Shown here: one piece after another, positions 37,437 to 50,600 of the stretch
Numbering within the stretch: position 1 is the first letter of the stretch
Layout: each line of letters opens with the position of its first letter
Assembly: GCA_025890175.1 (NCBI GenBank)
Contig: JANPYM010000017.1
Location: 542,659 to 606,658, forward strand
DNA: 64,000 nucleotides
Direction of reading: 5' to 3'
From: Ciborinia camelliae
Lineage: Eukaryota; Ascomycota; Leotiomycetes; Helotiales; Sclerotiniaceae
Program-made: the position numbers and the translations under genes
The notes under the pieces: model-generated
Told to the model about the DNA's origin: nothing
Databases searched by the model: none
Seen by the model: the letters and a program-made list of their open reading frames with translations, nothing else

Positions 37437-38457
37437 ATGGCACCACTCGTTCTGCCTTCAATATTAATCGTAGGCGCATGTGTATTGTCGACTGTATCTG
37501 CCGCTCCCTCGTTAGATGAGCTTGCTGGGACATGGTCTACGAAATCTGGCGCAGTGTTAACTGGTCCTGTATGTTCATATTCTTGGATTAGGACTAAAGC
37601 AATCGTGTTGATGAACATACGCTGATATTGAAGACTAGGGCTTTTATAATCCAGTCAATGATTCATTGCTGGAACCTACCCATACTGGGATCTCATACTC
37701 TTTCACGGCAGATGGCTACTATGAAGAGGCATACTACAGGGCGGTCGCAAATCGTATGTATTTACTCGCAACATCCGAATCACAATGAACCATCCACGAA
37801 TAGCATAACTAATGATATTGTAGCTGCGGAACCAAGCTGTGTATCGTCGATAATGCAATGGCAGCACGGTAAAGTCGTATTGAACTCCGATGGGTCTCTT
37901 AGTTTGAATCCCTTCAGTGTGGATGGGCGTCAACTAGAATCTGCTCCGTGTATTGCCAGTACTGCGACATACACACGATATAATCAGAGCGAGACAATGG
38001 AGGTTCGTTGATGCACTTCTATACTATCCTTATTGTCGATATATAGGAACATGGGACAAGAGAAAGTTGCTGACATTCCAATTTCTAGAAATTCCAAGTC
38101 TACACAGATCCTTATACAAAATTAACTCGACTGGATCTTTACCAATTCGATGGAACACCTGTGAACCCGATGTTTTTAGCCTACAGTCCTGCACTGATGC
38201 TTCCTACCGAAACGCTCAATCCAACAAGTAAAGCAACGTCAACTTCAAGCTCTAAAATGAAGCGATGGTTGGGTCATGAGAATGACCCCGAAGAGCCCAC
38301 AACATCGGAAGGTTACGTTCTTCCTCTCAACAAGAACGCCAAGCATATCAGTCGCGGGATTGAGCAACCTTCACTCATCCACCGCATCGATCTCGACCTT
38401 GTTTGGTGGGCTGGAGTAGGACTGACCATCTTCGGAGGCGCGGCATATCTATTATAA
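37437..38457 (+). CDS. ROT1: ROT1-family ER membrane chaperone
   Basis: Four exons (37437..37568, 37639..37753, 37824..38002, 38089..38457) give 264 aa, like yeast Rot1. Family role: ER protein needed for glycosylation and for beta-1,6-glucan and cell-wall assembly. Seen: signal peptide [22 protein letters not shown], then [23 protein letters not shown], the conserved ROT1 opening. The core has [29 protein letters not shown] and [18 protein letters not shown]. The C-terminus [19 protein letters not shown] is a single membrane helix, with only the last residue behind it, so the body lies in the ER lumen. A Ser/Lys-rich insertion precedes it. Every intron fits GT..AG. Confidence 0.95.
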
Positions 38458-38949
38458 TCACTTGGACGATAGATTGCATTGTTGAATATTTGTATACTTG
38501 AAGGACTGGGTAACGAGATGAGGCATATATATACCAATGGTGTCTGTCAAATCAGGCACAGTGGAGTTTTTGAGGGGTCCTATTTTTCTGGGATACAAGA
38601 TTTTTTGAGTGGGGGTAATCTTAAAACAATAGCAAGGGCGCTGGAATCTTTCGTATTGCGCGGGTTGTAATCGTTAGAGCTTTTTCTTCTCTAATAACAA
38701 TGGTAGAAATGTCACATGAAATAAAAGATCAAATCTTGCATTATACAGCCATCTGAATCCAAACAACGGGTTAAATATCATCTGAGAAAGCCACTGGTCA
38801 TTTGAAGACTATATTGAGCGTCTCTTTTGACGTTCCGAAATATCCCATGGAAGGAGTGCTGTCATCTACCTTCTACCATCCATCTACCATCTATCATCTA
38901 ATTTCTGTTTTGCACAATGCTTTTAGTTTGTTCCATATTAACACCCAGC
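38458..38949. other. Convergent 3' spacer ROT1 / acid phosphatase
   Basis: 492 bp between the convergent stop codons. Contains CATCTACCATCTATCATCTA-like short repeats near 38880. Nothing else seen. Confidence 0.55.
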
Positions 38950-40595
38950 TCAGGATGTGAAACAGCTTCCCCAATCACCCCCTTCAATAGCGAAGCTCAG
39001 GCTCTCGACAAACCTCGTCAATCCACATCTGCCCAAGTCATCACCACCACAGGTCTCTAGCGGCAGCACGCGATCATTGACAATCACCCGAACCAACTCC
39101 TCACTCTCGCCCGCACAAGACATTTTCTCGATATACACCCTCGCCGCAAAAGGCACCGACCAGCTCGCCGAATACCCATTCGTTTGCGAGACATCTTGTC
39201 TTGTGGTGTTTGATAATGGCGTGGTGGAATTGTAGAGACCGAGCGCGGAAAAGATGCCCGTCATGTCATTGTCGTGACTGAAATCCGCATAGAGTTTGAC
39301 GGACGCGTCGATGGGGAATGTGGCGGGATTGTCATCGAGAGTATGGTTTGTCGAGGTATGGTCTTGGACGGGGGTGTTGGTGAGGCGCGCGATCAGCTCG
39401 TTGGTGAAGCCTACTCCCTGTGTGGGACCAAGTGGGTTGCCCCAGGAAAAGCCGTAGTATTTCCCAAGGGTTTGGTAGTAGTCGTAAGCTTTCCAATCGG
39501 CAGTGGTGAAGATACTACAAAATGGAGAAATAATGCCGGTGGGAGAGGCAACAGTGTTGAAAGGACAGAGATCCATGAAGCTAATCGTGTCAGTCATGGT
39601 GAGGTTGGCGCCGGGGAGGTTTGAATTTAGACGCGATGTAATATTTGGGGTGAAGATTTCCGCCCAGGTAGTTTGGGCAGAATTTCCAATGGTGGAGTCA
39701 GGCCCATCTTCGAAGCTTGAGCAAAGACTGTGATCGAGAGTATTGTTACTCCCCGTACCTTCACTAATAATGACGATATTGTATGGGTAGCTAGCATTTG
39801 CTGTGGAGGACGAGTCAGCCGAGCGAGCATAATGAAATCCCTGGGTCCAGTTTTGGGCAGATTCGACAACACGATCCTGCCCAGAAGAGCGAACAAAAGG
39901 AGTGATGGTCGTGGCCAGGGACTTGTATCTATTATAATACTTGATACCGGAGTTGATCAGTTCCTGTTGTCCAAATATGGTAAGCTGATCAGCTCCTAGG
40001 GAATATTCGTAATCTTTTATGAAAGTATAATCTGCTCCATAAGAAATCGCAGTATTGTGGATCTTGTCTATGAGAGCCGTATATTTTGCTGTCTTGCTAG
40101 CTGTAGGGTCTCGTGCTCCATGACGAGACAGGATCTGCGCAAATGATATTTCACATTGATCAGGGACTGAAGCACTAATCTCTGAAGGGACTGCAAAATA
40201 TGGCGAATATTGACCCCAGAAATGGGAGATCTCTGGTTGACAATAGTATCCAGCATTGATAGTATCACATGATGAATTGGTAGGTAGCCCAAAGCCTCTA
40301 GATTGATTGTTAGCAAGAGTAATGCTAAAGAAAAGCTTCATGGTCAAACATACACTGCTGCCCAATAGACAAGCCCCAATACCACTACTGCGGCAATGCC
40401 CATATTGATTACTTTTCTCCTTGATCTTTTCTTGAACTTCCTCAGATGCTGCTCGAGACTCTGGAGGATATCATCAGAATCTGTGCTAGTAACTGGATCT
40501 GATTCTTCACCCGACGAGGGTAGAGGCTCATATTTATAACTTTCATGGCCGGTCATAGTTTTTCGCACTGCAGTGCGCTTCAATGAACGCTTCAT
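38950..40595 (-). CDS. Membrane-anchored histidine acid phosphatase (phytase-like)
   Basis: Two exons (40595..40354, 40297..38950) give 529 aa. Catalytic RHGARDPT (RHG at 139-141) and the FSHDNDM HD motif (H422, D423) identify the clade-2 histidine acid phosphatase/phytase family, which hydrolyses phosphomonoesters such as phytate. Instead of a signal peptide, a short basic cytosolic N-terminus (YKYEPLPSSGEESDP, then KKRSRRK) leads to one hydrophobic helix VINMGIAAVVVLGLVYWAA (about 62-80), as in a type II membrane protein. Exon 2 begins GFGLPTNSSCDT. The GTATGT donor joins in phase 2. A second Met (40556, MTGHESYKYEP) could be the real start. Many N-glycosylation sites and cysteines fit an extracytosolic catalytic domain. 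Confidence 0.9.
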
Positions 40596-41232
40596 CCTCG
40601 CGACTCTCTACTTCTGCCCAAGCAGAATAGGATATCTATAATTTCGAATTTGAAGTTTCCATTGGTTGGAATTTCAAATGATGAGGAGACTCAATATTGG
40701 TATTCGTGTCCCTATACCTGTTCCTTTGATGTTGTACGACGTTCGGAGTGGGTAGGGAGGACCCTTTCTCTTCAGAACTTCCTATTTGGATATCCAAATC
40801 AAGCCCGAACTGGCAAGTATCATTGATGTTTTTCACCACGTGCGGGGATCCCCAAGGATGTTGAAATTGACCTGCATATGACCGGGCTCTGGCAAACTCG
40901 ACCTGAATAGGCTCGACCAATTTATGTTAACACGTGATTTATTTATTCACTAAAGGTGGGACATCCGGAGCTCGGGTCGGTTTGCGTTGCAGAAAAACAG
41001 GAGAGATAGGATTTTGGTCGGGCACCTCCTACATTATTATTGAGATGTTGCAGAAGAGATATGGACTAGCAGCCGGAGCAACTAATAGACAAAGGCCTAC
41101 ACACATATCTATTTATAGAAACAAAATTTCCCCAGACAATTTTATGCAATTTAGTATTTTATGAACATTCCTGGAATTTTATGCACTTTGATGGTACAGT
41201 CTATACTCCCCTAAACCGGGTATCTAATGTAT
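40596..41232. other. Spacer between acid phosphatase and IDH2
   Basis: 637 bp; promoter of the phosphatase and 3' end of IDH2, both minus strand. A 94-codon minus frame (40636..40920) begins without ATG and has no domain. No gene supported. Confidence 0.5.
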
Positions 41233-42691
41233 CTACAAACGGCTGATAATTGCTCCAGCATACTCATGTGTCTTGGCCTTTCCGCCCAAATCACCAGTCA
41301 AGGTCTTTCCTTCTGCTAAAACGTCGAAGATGGCAGTCTCTATTCTCTGTGCGTGATCATTCAATCCCATGTGTCTCAACATCATGATGGAACTGAGGAG
41401 AAGAGCGGTGGGGTTGGCAAGAGCCTTACCAGCAATATCTGGTGCAGATCCGTGAACAGCCTCGAAGATAGAGCATTCATCTCCGATGTTTCCAGATGGA
41501 GTGAGACCGAGACCACCAATAAGACCAGCGCACATATCTGAGAGAATATCTCCGTAAAGGTTAGGCATAACCAAAACTTTGTCGTTGTATGGGGTTGGGT
41601 CTGTAACGATCTTCAGGCAGGTATTGTCAAGTAATTCCGAGTCAAACTCGACGGCTGGGAAATCCTTGGAAACTCTGTTTGCGGTACTCAAGAAAAGACC
41701 ATCACTCATCTTCATGATTGTGGCCTTGTGGACAGCTCTGACCTTCAACTTGTTGATATCCTGGGCGTATTGGAATGCGAATCGTAGAACCCGCTCACTG
41801 GCCTCTCTTGTAATGAGCTTGATGCTTTGTACAACTCCATCTACCACAACGTGCTCAATACCGGAGTATTCTCCTTCGGTGTTCTCTCGGATAAGAACGG
41901 TGTCAACGTTATCGTAAGGTGTCTTGTATCCTGCGATTGAGCGACATGGTCGAACATTGGCGAAAAGGTTGAAAGTTCGGCGAAGAGTAAGGTTCAAAGA
42001 TACATGACCTTTACCGATGGGTGTCTGATACAAATTAGTGCCGGACGCCAGTAAAACAGCTGGGCGAAACGTACAGCCAAAGGACCCTTCAAAGCCACCT
42101 TGTTCCTGTTGATACTCTCGATTGTCTCCTGGGCAATAGTGGTTTTTCCGTCTCGGAGTTGCGGGGTAACGTCAACTGGCTCCCACTTGATTGGTGCCTT
42201 TATTCCGTGTCAGAATTGACTTGTAATCGTTCGAACACTCCCCTTACCTTGGCGGCTGAAAAGATATCTTTCACGGATTGCGAAATCTCGGGTCCGATCC
42301 CATCACCCTCAATCAAACTGACTGTGTAGAGTCCCTGGCAAAACGTCAGTGTCCGTATCCCCAGAAGCTTTCTCGGTATTCATTTGTGTTCCATTTCGTT
42401 CTATTATATTGTGTGCAGCATTGGAGCCGTCCTCTCATAGTTGGGGATGCCTTACATCTGAACCCTTTTGGCCGTGAAACTGGGCAATCTTGGTTTTCTC
42501 GGTGGCATATTGGCGACGGGCCTGTATTCATGAATAGTCAGCATGTGCAACAAAGCTTGAATATGCAATAGCTGCATTGCAGCTGGAACTAAGCATATTC
42601 TTACCTGGACAGCGGCTGGTTTCCAAGCACGTGAAGATACTTGAACGCACTGTCTCCGCGCGGGGGCGCCAAATGATCTGATTGCTAACAT
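41233..42691 (-). CDS. IDH2: Isocitrate dehydrogenase [NAD] subunit 2, mitochondrial
   Basis: Five exons (42691..42605, 42521..42456, 42334..42248, 42197..42075, 42024..41233) give 384 aa. Catalytic-type subunit of the TCA-cycle NAD-IDH that turns isocitrate into 2-oxoglutarate. Seen: an Arg/Ser-rich targeting peptide [14 protein letters not shown], then [25 protein letters not shown] (nucleotide site); [21 protein letters not shown] (substrate Ser/Arg set); [15 protein letters not shown]; and [27 protein letters not shown] (metal-binding Asp). [13 protein letters not shown] completes the family signature. Intron 3 (42198..42247) ends in AAG. Length matches fungal IDH2. Divergent from SEC5 with 456 bp between starts. 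Confidence 0.96.
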
Positions 42692-43147
42692 ATTGTCTGC
42701 CAAATATGCTCTTGCCAAAGTTCGCAAGAATGGATTGGAAGAAGAGGAGAAGAGGGGGTAAATAGGTCAAAAATATGTTTAGAGAAAGAAGATTTGAAGT
42801 CGCGGCTAAGTTGCGGAAAGTTGCGTTTTTCCTCAAGTAATCAGTTGCTACTTTGGTGTGGTTATCAATTCCGCTGTTCCACTTTGAGCCGATTTGCCCC
42901 GGGCTGATCACTTTCGGCGCTTGTAATTCCCGATTTGAGATCTGGACTCAACACCCTTATTACTCAGTCAGACATTGATTGTTGCGACACTGAACAATAG
43001 AATCTCGACATAAACATATTATACTCAAAGAATTTGACTTATAATAATTTCAAATTTGTGATCAAAAACTGGATGATTTAGTGCTGGGATTTACGAACAA
43101 ATACTCTAGATATTATTGCAACAATCTCGAATTAAACACGATCCAAT
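42692..43147. promoter_or_regulatory. Divergent promoter region IDH2 / SEC5
   Basis: 456 bp between two divergent start codons. A CCAAT pentamer abuts the SEC5 start (about 43143). No firmly recognised operator was found. Confidence 0.45.
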
Positions 43148-46100
43148 ATGACGGACATGGAGCGGTCGATTTTGGACCATTACCAACTTTCATCTCCATA
43201 TCCCAATGAATGGCCGGCAGACAAAGATACGAGTGATGCCTCGGATGAGGAAGACGAAGCTCCCAAGTCAAATCAGAATGGCTCAATGGCTGCAGCTGCA
43301 GCTCGCAGAAAGTCCAAATACTTCGCCCTCGAAAGAGCTAGCGATCGCAGAAGTCTCATTCCCAACTCACAAAAATCCGGCGATGGAGTAGAGAATTTGG
43401 TTCAAAGGGATGAGCAAGATCCCCTGGGAACTACCGATAGTGTTGTTAGAATACTTCGGCAGCAGGGTCTACCGGTGCAGGACGATATAGCATTACGTTT
43501 GTATCTCTACCACTTCTTCTAAACTTTCACTGACGGCACCAGGTAATAGGTTTCTCTTGTCGTCTACAACATTCTCGCCAGCCCTATTCCTCTCGCAAGT
43601 TCATTCCTCGGCCTCTACGCAAGACCTGTTACGAGGACTAGATCTACTCTCGAGATCAATTGACCAGAAATCTGCTTCTCTAAAGGTCCTCGTTGAATCG
43701 AACTTCGAACGCTTCGTGCGTGCCAAAGCCACAATAGACAATGTTTATACAGAGATGAAGTACCGAGGGGCGGAACCACCTTCGGCTTCCCGTGCTAGAC
43801 CTCATTCCCGTCACGCCAGCAGAAGTAGTTTTCGAGCCAGTAGTGGTAATCAGATTGGAATGTCGACTCCGGCGCCTGTGGATGCCAGAAAGAAGAATGC
43901 ATTGATGAAAGAAAGCGAATATGGTGTACTTGGAATCAAGACTCCCCTTTTAGATGTCTCAGCTAAGGCAGAAGAGGTATGGGGCCCGGCATTGGGTGGA
44001 AGAGAGAAGGAAGATAGCCTGAAAGTTATGGTCGGAACAGTTGATCGATACAAGGAATATTACGAGGTCAACGCTGCTATTACCGATAGCATCAAGCGGA
44101 AAGATTATGAAAGCATTGTCGAAGAATACATAAAAGCAAGACGGTTTGCAGATGATGCAAAGAAACTCACTGAAACGTTAGGCAATACACCCCCGACCGA
44201 TCCTCAGATACACCAAATACTTCTGGCTGCCCGCGTATGGCATGATGTTGAAGGGCAGATTGAGAACTTCAAACGCGACGTATGGAAGAAGCTATCATTA
44301 GCACAAGGTTCTGGCAGAACAGGCGGATTCCTGAGCACTCAACAAGATCAACATATGGAATTTATTGGGATATTACTTGAATTGGGAGTCACGGACAATC
44401 CTATTTGGGTTTGGTTACTAAGTCGTCTTAACCACCTCAAGGTCAAAATCCAAACAACTTCGGATCGTTCAAAGGTAGAGATCGAGATTCTACGACGACG
44501 ACTAGCTAGTGCTGAGAAGCCTGCACCTCAAGCCGTAGCTACTCATCTGCGGTCGCTTGGACGTCAAATTATAGATAACAAACAAATTTCAGTCGATTCC
44601 CCAGACATCATCGAGCTATGGGAGAAGATGAACTCGTTTCTACACAGCATGTTCTCCACACAAGGTATTCTTGGCGAAGTGACAGAATTCTGGCAGACTG
44701 TTCAGAGTTTCATCGATGGTAGGGCACAGAAAGCCTTACCCGTAGGTATTAATGGAAAGTCTCGAGAGCATCACAGGCTTTCTGATGAGAATATTCTCAA
44801 CCTCCAACAAGGAACAGTTGAGCTCGTAGACATGCTTCGGGAAAGTATATATGAATTGTTCGTCGATCCTCCAATTGAGGATATCTCAGCGTTGTTTTCA
44901 CCTCTACCACCGACGCCAAGAACGGCTGATTCATTAAGTCCGTCTGCCCTTGGAGGTTCTCGATTCACATTTGATCCCAATAACTTGCCACCCCCATCCC
45001 CTAAACGAGGTGAAGCCTGGGAAAAATTTGCATTCTGGCCACCATGGTCAAATTCCGCCAGCGGAGTCCATTATTTAGCCAAATTCCTAGCGCTCGTAGG
45101 TACTGGCGCAAGCGAGATGTCAGGGGTATCCCCCGTGGTCAATGGAGATGGTTCAGCCTTGGAAAGATTGAAAGCTCTAGTTGGGGGAGCTCGTGAAAGA
45201 TGCGTGTCCGCAATACTTGCAGCATGGAATAAAGATGCCGAAAATATCAAAGTTCTGGAAGATTGGAGGCGTTCTCCAGAGAAACGAGATTTGACCAGGA
45301 TGCCTGCTAATTTCAGTGCTTTTGAAAGTGCAATTCTTTCAGGCATGCAAAAGATTCTTTACATTTCTGATGCATCAATTAAGCCAGGCTCAGCCGAGAT
45401 CGTTCTACCTCCGCCGACCAAGCTTTTGCAAATGGTTCGTAGTCAATTTGTGACGACCCTTTACAAGGCATTGAGCGGGATGGTAGAGAATGCAGAGAGG
45501 TCTGTCAAGAAAACAGAAGATGATTGGACGGCTGATATTGATGGTTTGGCAACTCCTGTGGCAGTAGTCGTTGCTACCAGCATGGGTTCTGGAACTGTCG
45601 ATGCTAGTGATCGCGTAAGTCAAACCTTACTCTTTTGAGGACCGAATTAATGTTTATAGAATGTTCGAATGCTCTTGACCCTGAGTAATTTGCAAGCTCT
45701 TCGTGTCGATGTTGTTCCAAATCTTACAACACAGTTTGAGAACTCTTTCTCCGTCAAGCTTACAGATGAAGCTAAGACGATAAGAGAAGTCCTAGGGCAA
45801 ATTGATGCTCGTCTATTTCAATCATACACTACACCTGCAGTTGAGACCCTTCGCGCCATTGTGCGTCGTGGAGTTCTAGCACCGGACTGGGCACCAAGCG
45901 AGCAACCAAAAGAGGTTCGTCCTTATGTATACGAGGCTCTACTCTGTCTTGTTCTCGTTCATACCCAGGTCTCTACAACTGCCTCTTCTCTCACTGCTCA
46001 AGTCCTTTCTTACCTCTTAGAGCAAGTGTCCCTGGAATTTTTGGATGCCTTCAAACAACGCCAACGATTTCCCCTCAATTCTCTTATGCAAGCTACTCTT

Positions 46101-46340
46101 GATATCGAATTTGTGGCACAGACCATGAGTCAATACACAACAGATCGAGCTACCGAGACTTCAAGTCAAATCTATCTGGAGTTGGATAAAGGAACTGACG
46201 GTGAGGCAAGAGCAAGGTTACAAAAAATACTTCCTGGAATGAGAGTAGATTTGAAGAGGTTAAGGGAGGCGAGTAAGAGTGAATTTTCTTGCTTCAAGAA
46301 AGTGAGGAGTGGAAATAAGGCTCCTAGCACTAACACGTAA
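43148..46340 (+). CDS. SEC5: Exocyst complex component SEC5
   Basis: Three exons (43148..43496, 43543..45614, 45660..46340) give 1033 aa, the usual size in filamentous fungi. Subunit of the eight-protein exocyst that tethers secretory vesicles at the plasma membrane, important at hyphal tips. Seen: an acidic N-terminus (DASDEEDEAPK), then over the first intron NRFLLSSTTFSPALFLSQVH, STQDLLRGLDLLSRSIDQKSASLKVLVESNFERFVRAKATIDNVY, the conserved coiled-coil core of fungal Sec5. Later helical rods and a Pro-rich insert (LPPTPRTADS, PPPSPKRGEAWEKFAFWPPW). The C-terminal VVPNLTTQFENSF block belongs to the family. Intron 1 is 46 nt with donor GTTTGT. Start is clear from the MTDMERSILDHYQL opening. 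Confidence 0.95.
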
Positions 46341-47699
46341 AGTGCCACTGGCATTTAGACAAGAGATTCAAATAGATTGTAACCTTGTCCAAAATTGATT
46401 CATCATGATATCGAGCACAGTGTATAGAATGATTCAAATTGTATGCGTATGATTTTAACCAACCGCTTTATGAACGATTACTCTGAAGTTATGTGATAGT
46501 CCAAGTCTCAAATGATAATGATCTGCTCCTCTAGAACAGGAAATTTTCTACTCGAGCGATGCTGATGGACAGGAGAGCTGTGAACCTACCAGGTACTCGT
46601 GCCCCTTATTCAAGGTAAACTGTCCCTAGAATGCAGAAAAACGACGCCGGAGTGGTCCGTGCGATATCCCTTAAAAGCCTGGTTGGTTTGAATGGTTGAA
46701 AAATCTCTTTTAAGAGATTCTTTTTTAAAAAAATGATTTCAAGACGAATTTGATGTTTTTTTAATTTGTGAAGAAAGAATATGATTATTGAGAATTATTC
46801 ATATCATATTAATTTGAGAATGAAAATACTATTGATTTCATTTTTCTATTCGAGAATTAAGAGAGAAATTACACGAAATCTAAGAAATGGATTCAAGCAG
46901 TTTGATTATAGGTAATTAGGTACTTGTCAGGTCAATATGATCCGGTTAAGCGAAAGCGTTGTGTTTCCGCATTCTGGGGGTGTTTACCTCCCTGTAAGAA
47001 AAGGAGTGTAGATAGGGGTAATATGTATGCTACCTAGTCTTTGAGACATTTTGAATCAAGCTCTGTGCATAGGTACTCTTTGAATCTTCCAGATGATTTC
47101 TCTCTGTTGGTATCACCATGAGGGTGGTGAAGCCGGAATAGTAGGTACTATATAGTATTGTATTGTATTGTATTGTATTTCGGCTGGTCTTCTACACTGT
47201 GCTATGGTTCGGATCGTACGTAGGTATATATGCGTACCACTAGCGCATACGCTGGCTATACCGCACCCGCATGAATGCGCCTGTAATGCCATATCCTCAT
47301 ACCATATGATTATCCCGATACTAGGTATCTTTAATTTGATGGTTGAAACTGGGTTAAAACCTGGAATATGGATTGATCATCGGATTGAAAGATGGATTAT
47401 TAAACGTCATTCTTATTTGCTGGGACCCTTACATATATAATCTTTCATGACTACATTGAAATAACATGACAAGAATTCTGTCTAATAGAACTCAGGATAG
47501 ATTGTCGGTGTCACTTATGGATTGAAGAAACGGGCTTTAATTTGATACAATTAATATCAACACAGTATGATTTCCTAAATATCAAAAAAAAAAATTGGCA
47601 TTTCTTAGGCCGTAAAGTCATAACATAGAAGCACCCGCATAGTCGTTGAACCTACCCCAAGACACCATACACACACCACCGAACCCTAATCAATTTCTT
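46341..47699. other. Convergent spacer with MITE-like repeat
   Basis: 1.36 kb between SEC5 (+) and the proline-rich gene (-). Contains an AT-rich stretch (46700-46910) and the second copy of the dispersed repeat. A 90-codon frame at 47168..47440 lies mostly within the repeat and is rejected. Confidence 0.6.
47104..47323. mobile_element. MITE-like dispersed repeat, copy 2
   Basis: About 220 bp related to 12764..12963 over its whole length, in the same orientation. It starts CTGTTGGTATCACCATG and ends near ATGATTATCCCGATA. It is longer because of a TATTG pentamer repeat (about 47155-47178) and an insertion near GCATGAATGCGCC. The 3' terminal inverted repeat is less preserved than in copy 1. 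No coding capacity. Confidence 0.65.
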
Positions 47700-50600
47700 T
47701 CACAGTGTGATTTTACCCAATCCACCATCGGTTGACATCCGCAATTCTTCAGCGTCCGGCGTCCAAAGATCCAACAGTTTCTTAACTACATCATCGCCCC
47801 GTTGCAAAACGATCGGGATCTTAATCACATCTTCCTCCTCATCGCTATCGTCCGAATTTTCACTATCGGAATAACGTCGTCGTACATGTCCATTGTTTCG
47901 ACGTCTTCTTCTCGCTCTTCGTCTTCGACTGTCATAACTGGAGTTGTTATCGCTGCCCGAACTGCTTGAACTATCCAGGTCGCTCATGCTCACTCCTCTG
48001 GTTCTCCAATCACCTCTTGGTCGTGGTCTTGAACGCCCAAGCCAAAATGGTGCTGCGGGAGCAGGTGGTGGAGGTGGTGGAGGTGGAGGTGGAGGTCCGG
48101 GCATAGAAGGTTGTGGTGGTCGTGGGGGCGGGGCATTATGAAAGCCTGGAGGAGGGGGAGGAGGAGGAGGTGGTGGAGGTGGAGGTGGTGGTGATGGTAC
48201 TGGACCTCGTGTTGTCAGCTCCTTGTAAACATTAGAAGGTTTGTACTCTTGCTTCAGAGTACGTCTGGCAATCAAATGCATGATTGTGGCATGTTGCGCC
48301 CCCTCGCCTCGGATCCCGTGATTAACTTCTCCCATGCTATCGTAGAGACTTAGTTCGATCCAACACCATTCAAATCTATGATCTCGCTCTTGGAGTCGTA
48401 ACTCCTCCATGAGTCGCGTCATGTGGGCAGATTGTTGATCGGTGAGACGGAGTTTGGCATCAATGATGGAGCCTCCACGGCTCCCGAATGAATTTACCCG
48501 CGCGAGAATGTCACGGAGTGGGTTTGATTCTTGAGTGAGGATTATGGAAGCCCAGGTGCGAGGTCGGTCGTTGTGGGTATCGGCTAGTCGAAGAGTATAT
48601 TCGTTGTAGGTTGTGAGAGCTATGAATGCTTCGGCATCGGTCCAGATGGTTCGATCGTTCACACTGGAAGCTTGTCCAGGTGGTGGAGGAGGGCCTCGAG
48701 CTTGAGAAACAGGGGGGGCGTAATGGCTTTGAGTAGGAGGGATCATTCCACGGCCTACGTTAGCAGCCGAAGTCAGCAGTTTATCGCTATTTACAATGAA
48801 GGGTACTTACTTGTGGGTGCATGAGGACCGTTGAGGTCAATGAATCGAGGGAAATTACGAGAACATAGAGCTGGTGTCGGAGGTCTGATATTTGGAAGCA
48901 TTCCGGGAGGTGGAGGGGGATGTGGTAGAGACCCTCTGGCATCTATGAAGAGAGGAGGTGAAGGGTGTGGTGCTCTCTCGACGTCTGGATGCGGCATAGT
49001 CCCACGCTCTACCCACGCTCTTCGCTTACCATCCATCAATGGCTCCCGAAGAATCGCTAGTATTATTCGGCTATTGTAATGTTGGGGTAGAACAGCAGTG
49101 CGAAGCTTTAAAGCAAGAAGACGCATCCAAGCATTGTTTTTATTCTCTTGTAAAATTTCAAGTGCCACTATCTCTCGACGTACATCTTTGGCCCCACCAG
49201 GATAGATAGCTTTATCGAGGGAATTGTGTTCATTTGTGTTCAAATTGCTAAATGTTTCAAACCAGCTATTATCATTCAATTGTCTTAAAATCGTACGCAT
49301 GTGCGTGGCTTCGAGACTGTGGAAGGCTGAATGAGGAATTGGCCTGATGTCAACACCCTGAATGAGGAATGCTTCGAGTACGCTTGAAGTATTTTCCAAG
49401 ACTCTCTTCATCTCAACAGCAAGAGACTCCTTGCTTCGAAAGAGACTCTTGATCTTGAAGCTAAGGCGGTTGTGGGGGGAGTTGAAAAGCTGGCCTTCTG
49501 GTGCTCGAGACCTATTAACATCAGTATGTGTTAAAGATATCATCAATTCTTCTTTGCACTCACTCCAGGGGTTTCTTCACTGTCTGCTCTTCCTTGACTT
49601 TTATTGCTGGATCTACCTTGTTATCTTCACCTTTCTCAATCGGAAGATTTTGTAACTCCCGCAATATTTGGTACAATGGCGGCGTGCTGGGGCCTCTGTG
49701 GCTATCGTATGAGGGAGGATTGACCTTGAACATATCAGTAACCATAAAAAGATAGTTTGTGGAAGCCCGTATGCTATGGATCTTGGGAGGATTTCTTTTC
49801 TTGTATAAAATATGCGGGGAGGAGTATTTAGACATCTAAGTTTGTCGTCGAGTTCTTAAAATATCGAACTTTCGTCTGCCAAAAGTGGTGGGGAAAAGGA
49901 TTGAGGGTTTTACTCACATTTGGGGTAGTCAGATCGATAACTCTCGGAGAAAATACAGAGGTTGGGATCGGCGGCCTTGCCATGTTTACTACCACGCCAG
50001 GAGGTGGAGGCGGTCGAGCACCCATGCATCTAGCTGGTGGAGGAGGACATCTGGCTACAGGTGGAGGTGTAGGTGGAGGGTATGCAACGAACTGTGGACG
50101 TGAGTTTCGTTCTCTCCTCGAAACAATCGAGCTAGCATCACTATCGCTATCCGACTCGCTGAGCATGTAATCCGAGATGCTGCATGAAGGGAAACAGCGA
50201 CGGTGGCCTCCTGGGGAAACCCCAATAATATCTGCGGTGCGGTTGATTCTTTCGTGATAGCTGACGATTTTGTGAATATCCACCTTCCCAGAAGATCTAC
50301 ACTTGGTAAGAAATTGGTTCTCCACGGAATAGATTGAACTCACAAATCTCTGGAAAGCGAGCCAACGGTAACAACTTGGTATACCAAGAGAAGATGCAAT
50401 TGAACCCCTTTAAGTCGATCCATGTAAGCATCCGTGTCATCGTGTACGCGATACAAAATTGCGTTTTCGAGGTCGTTTAAGAACTTGTCCTCATCAAGCT
50501 TCAATTGCTTTGGCACCAAAGGTACAATGATCTCCGCCTTGGTTTTCTTCGCATCCTTTCGCTTCTTCTTTCGTTCCTTCTTCAAACCCGCCTTTGAAAC

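Noticed and set aside
40636..40920. 94-codon minus-strand frame
   Set aside because: No ATG at its start and no recognisable domain; lies in the acid-phosphatase promoter.
47168..47440. 90-codon plus-strand frame
   Set aside because: Mostly inside the MITE-like repeat and not open in copy 1.
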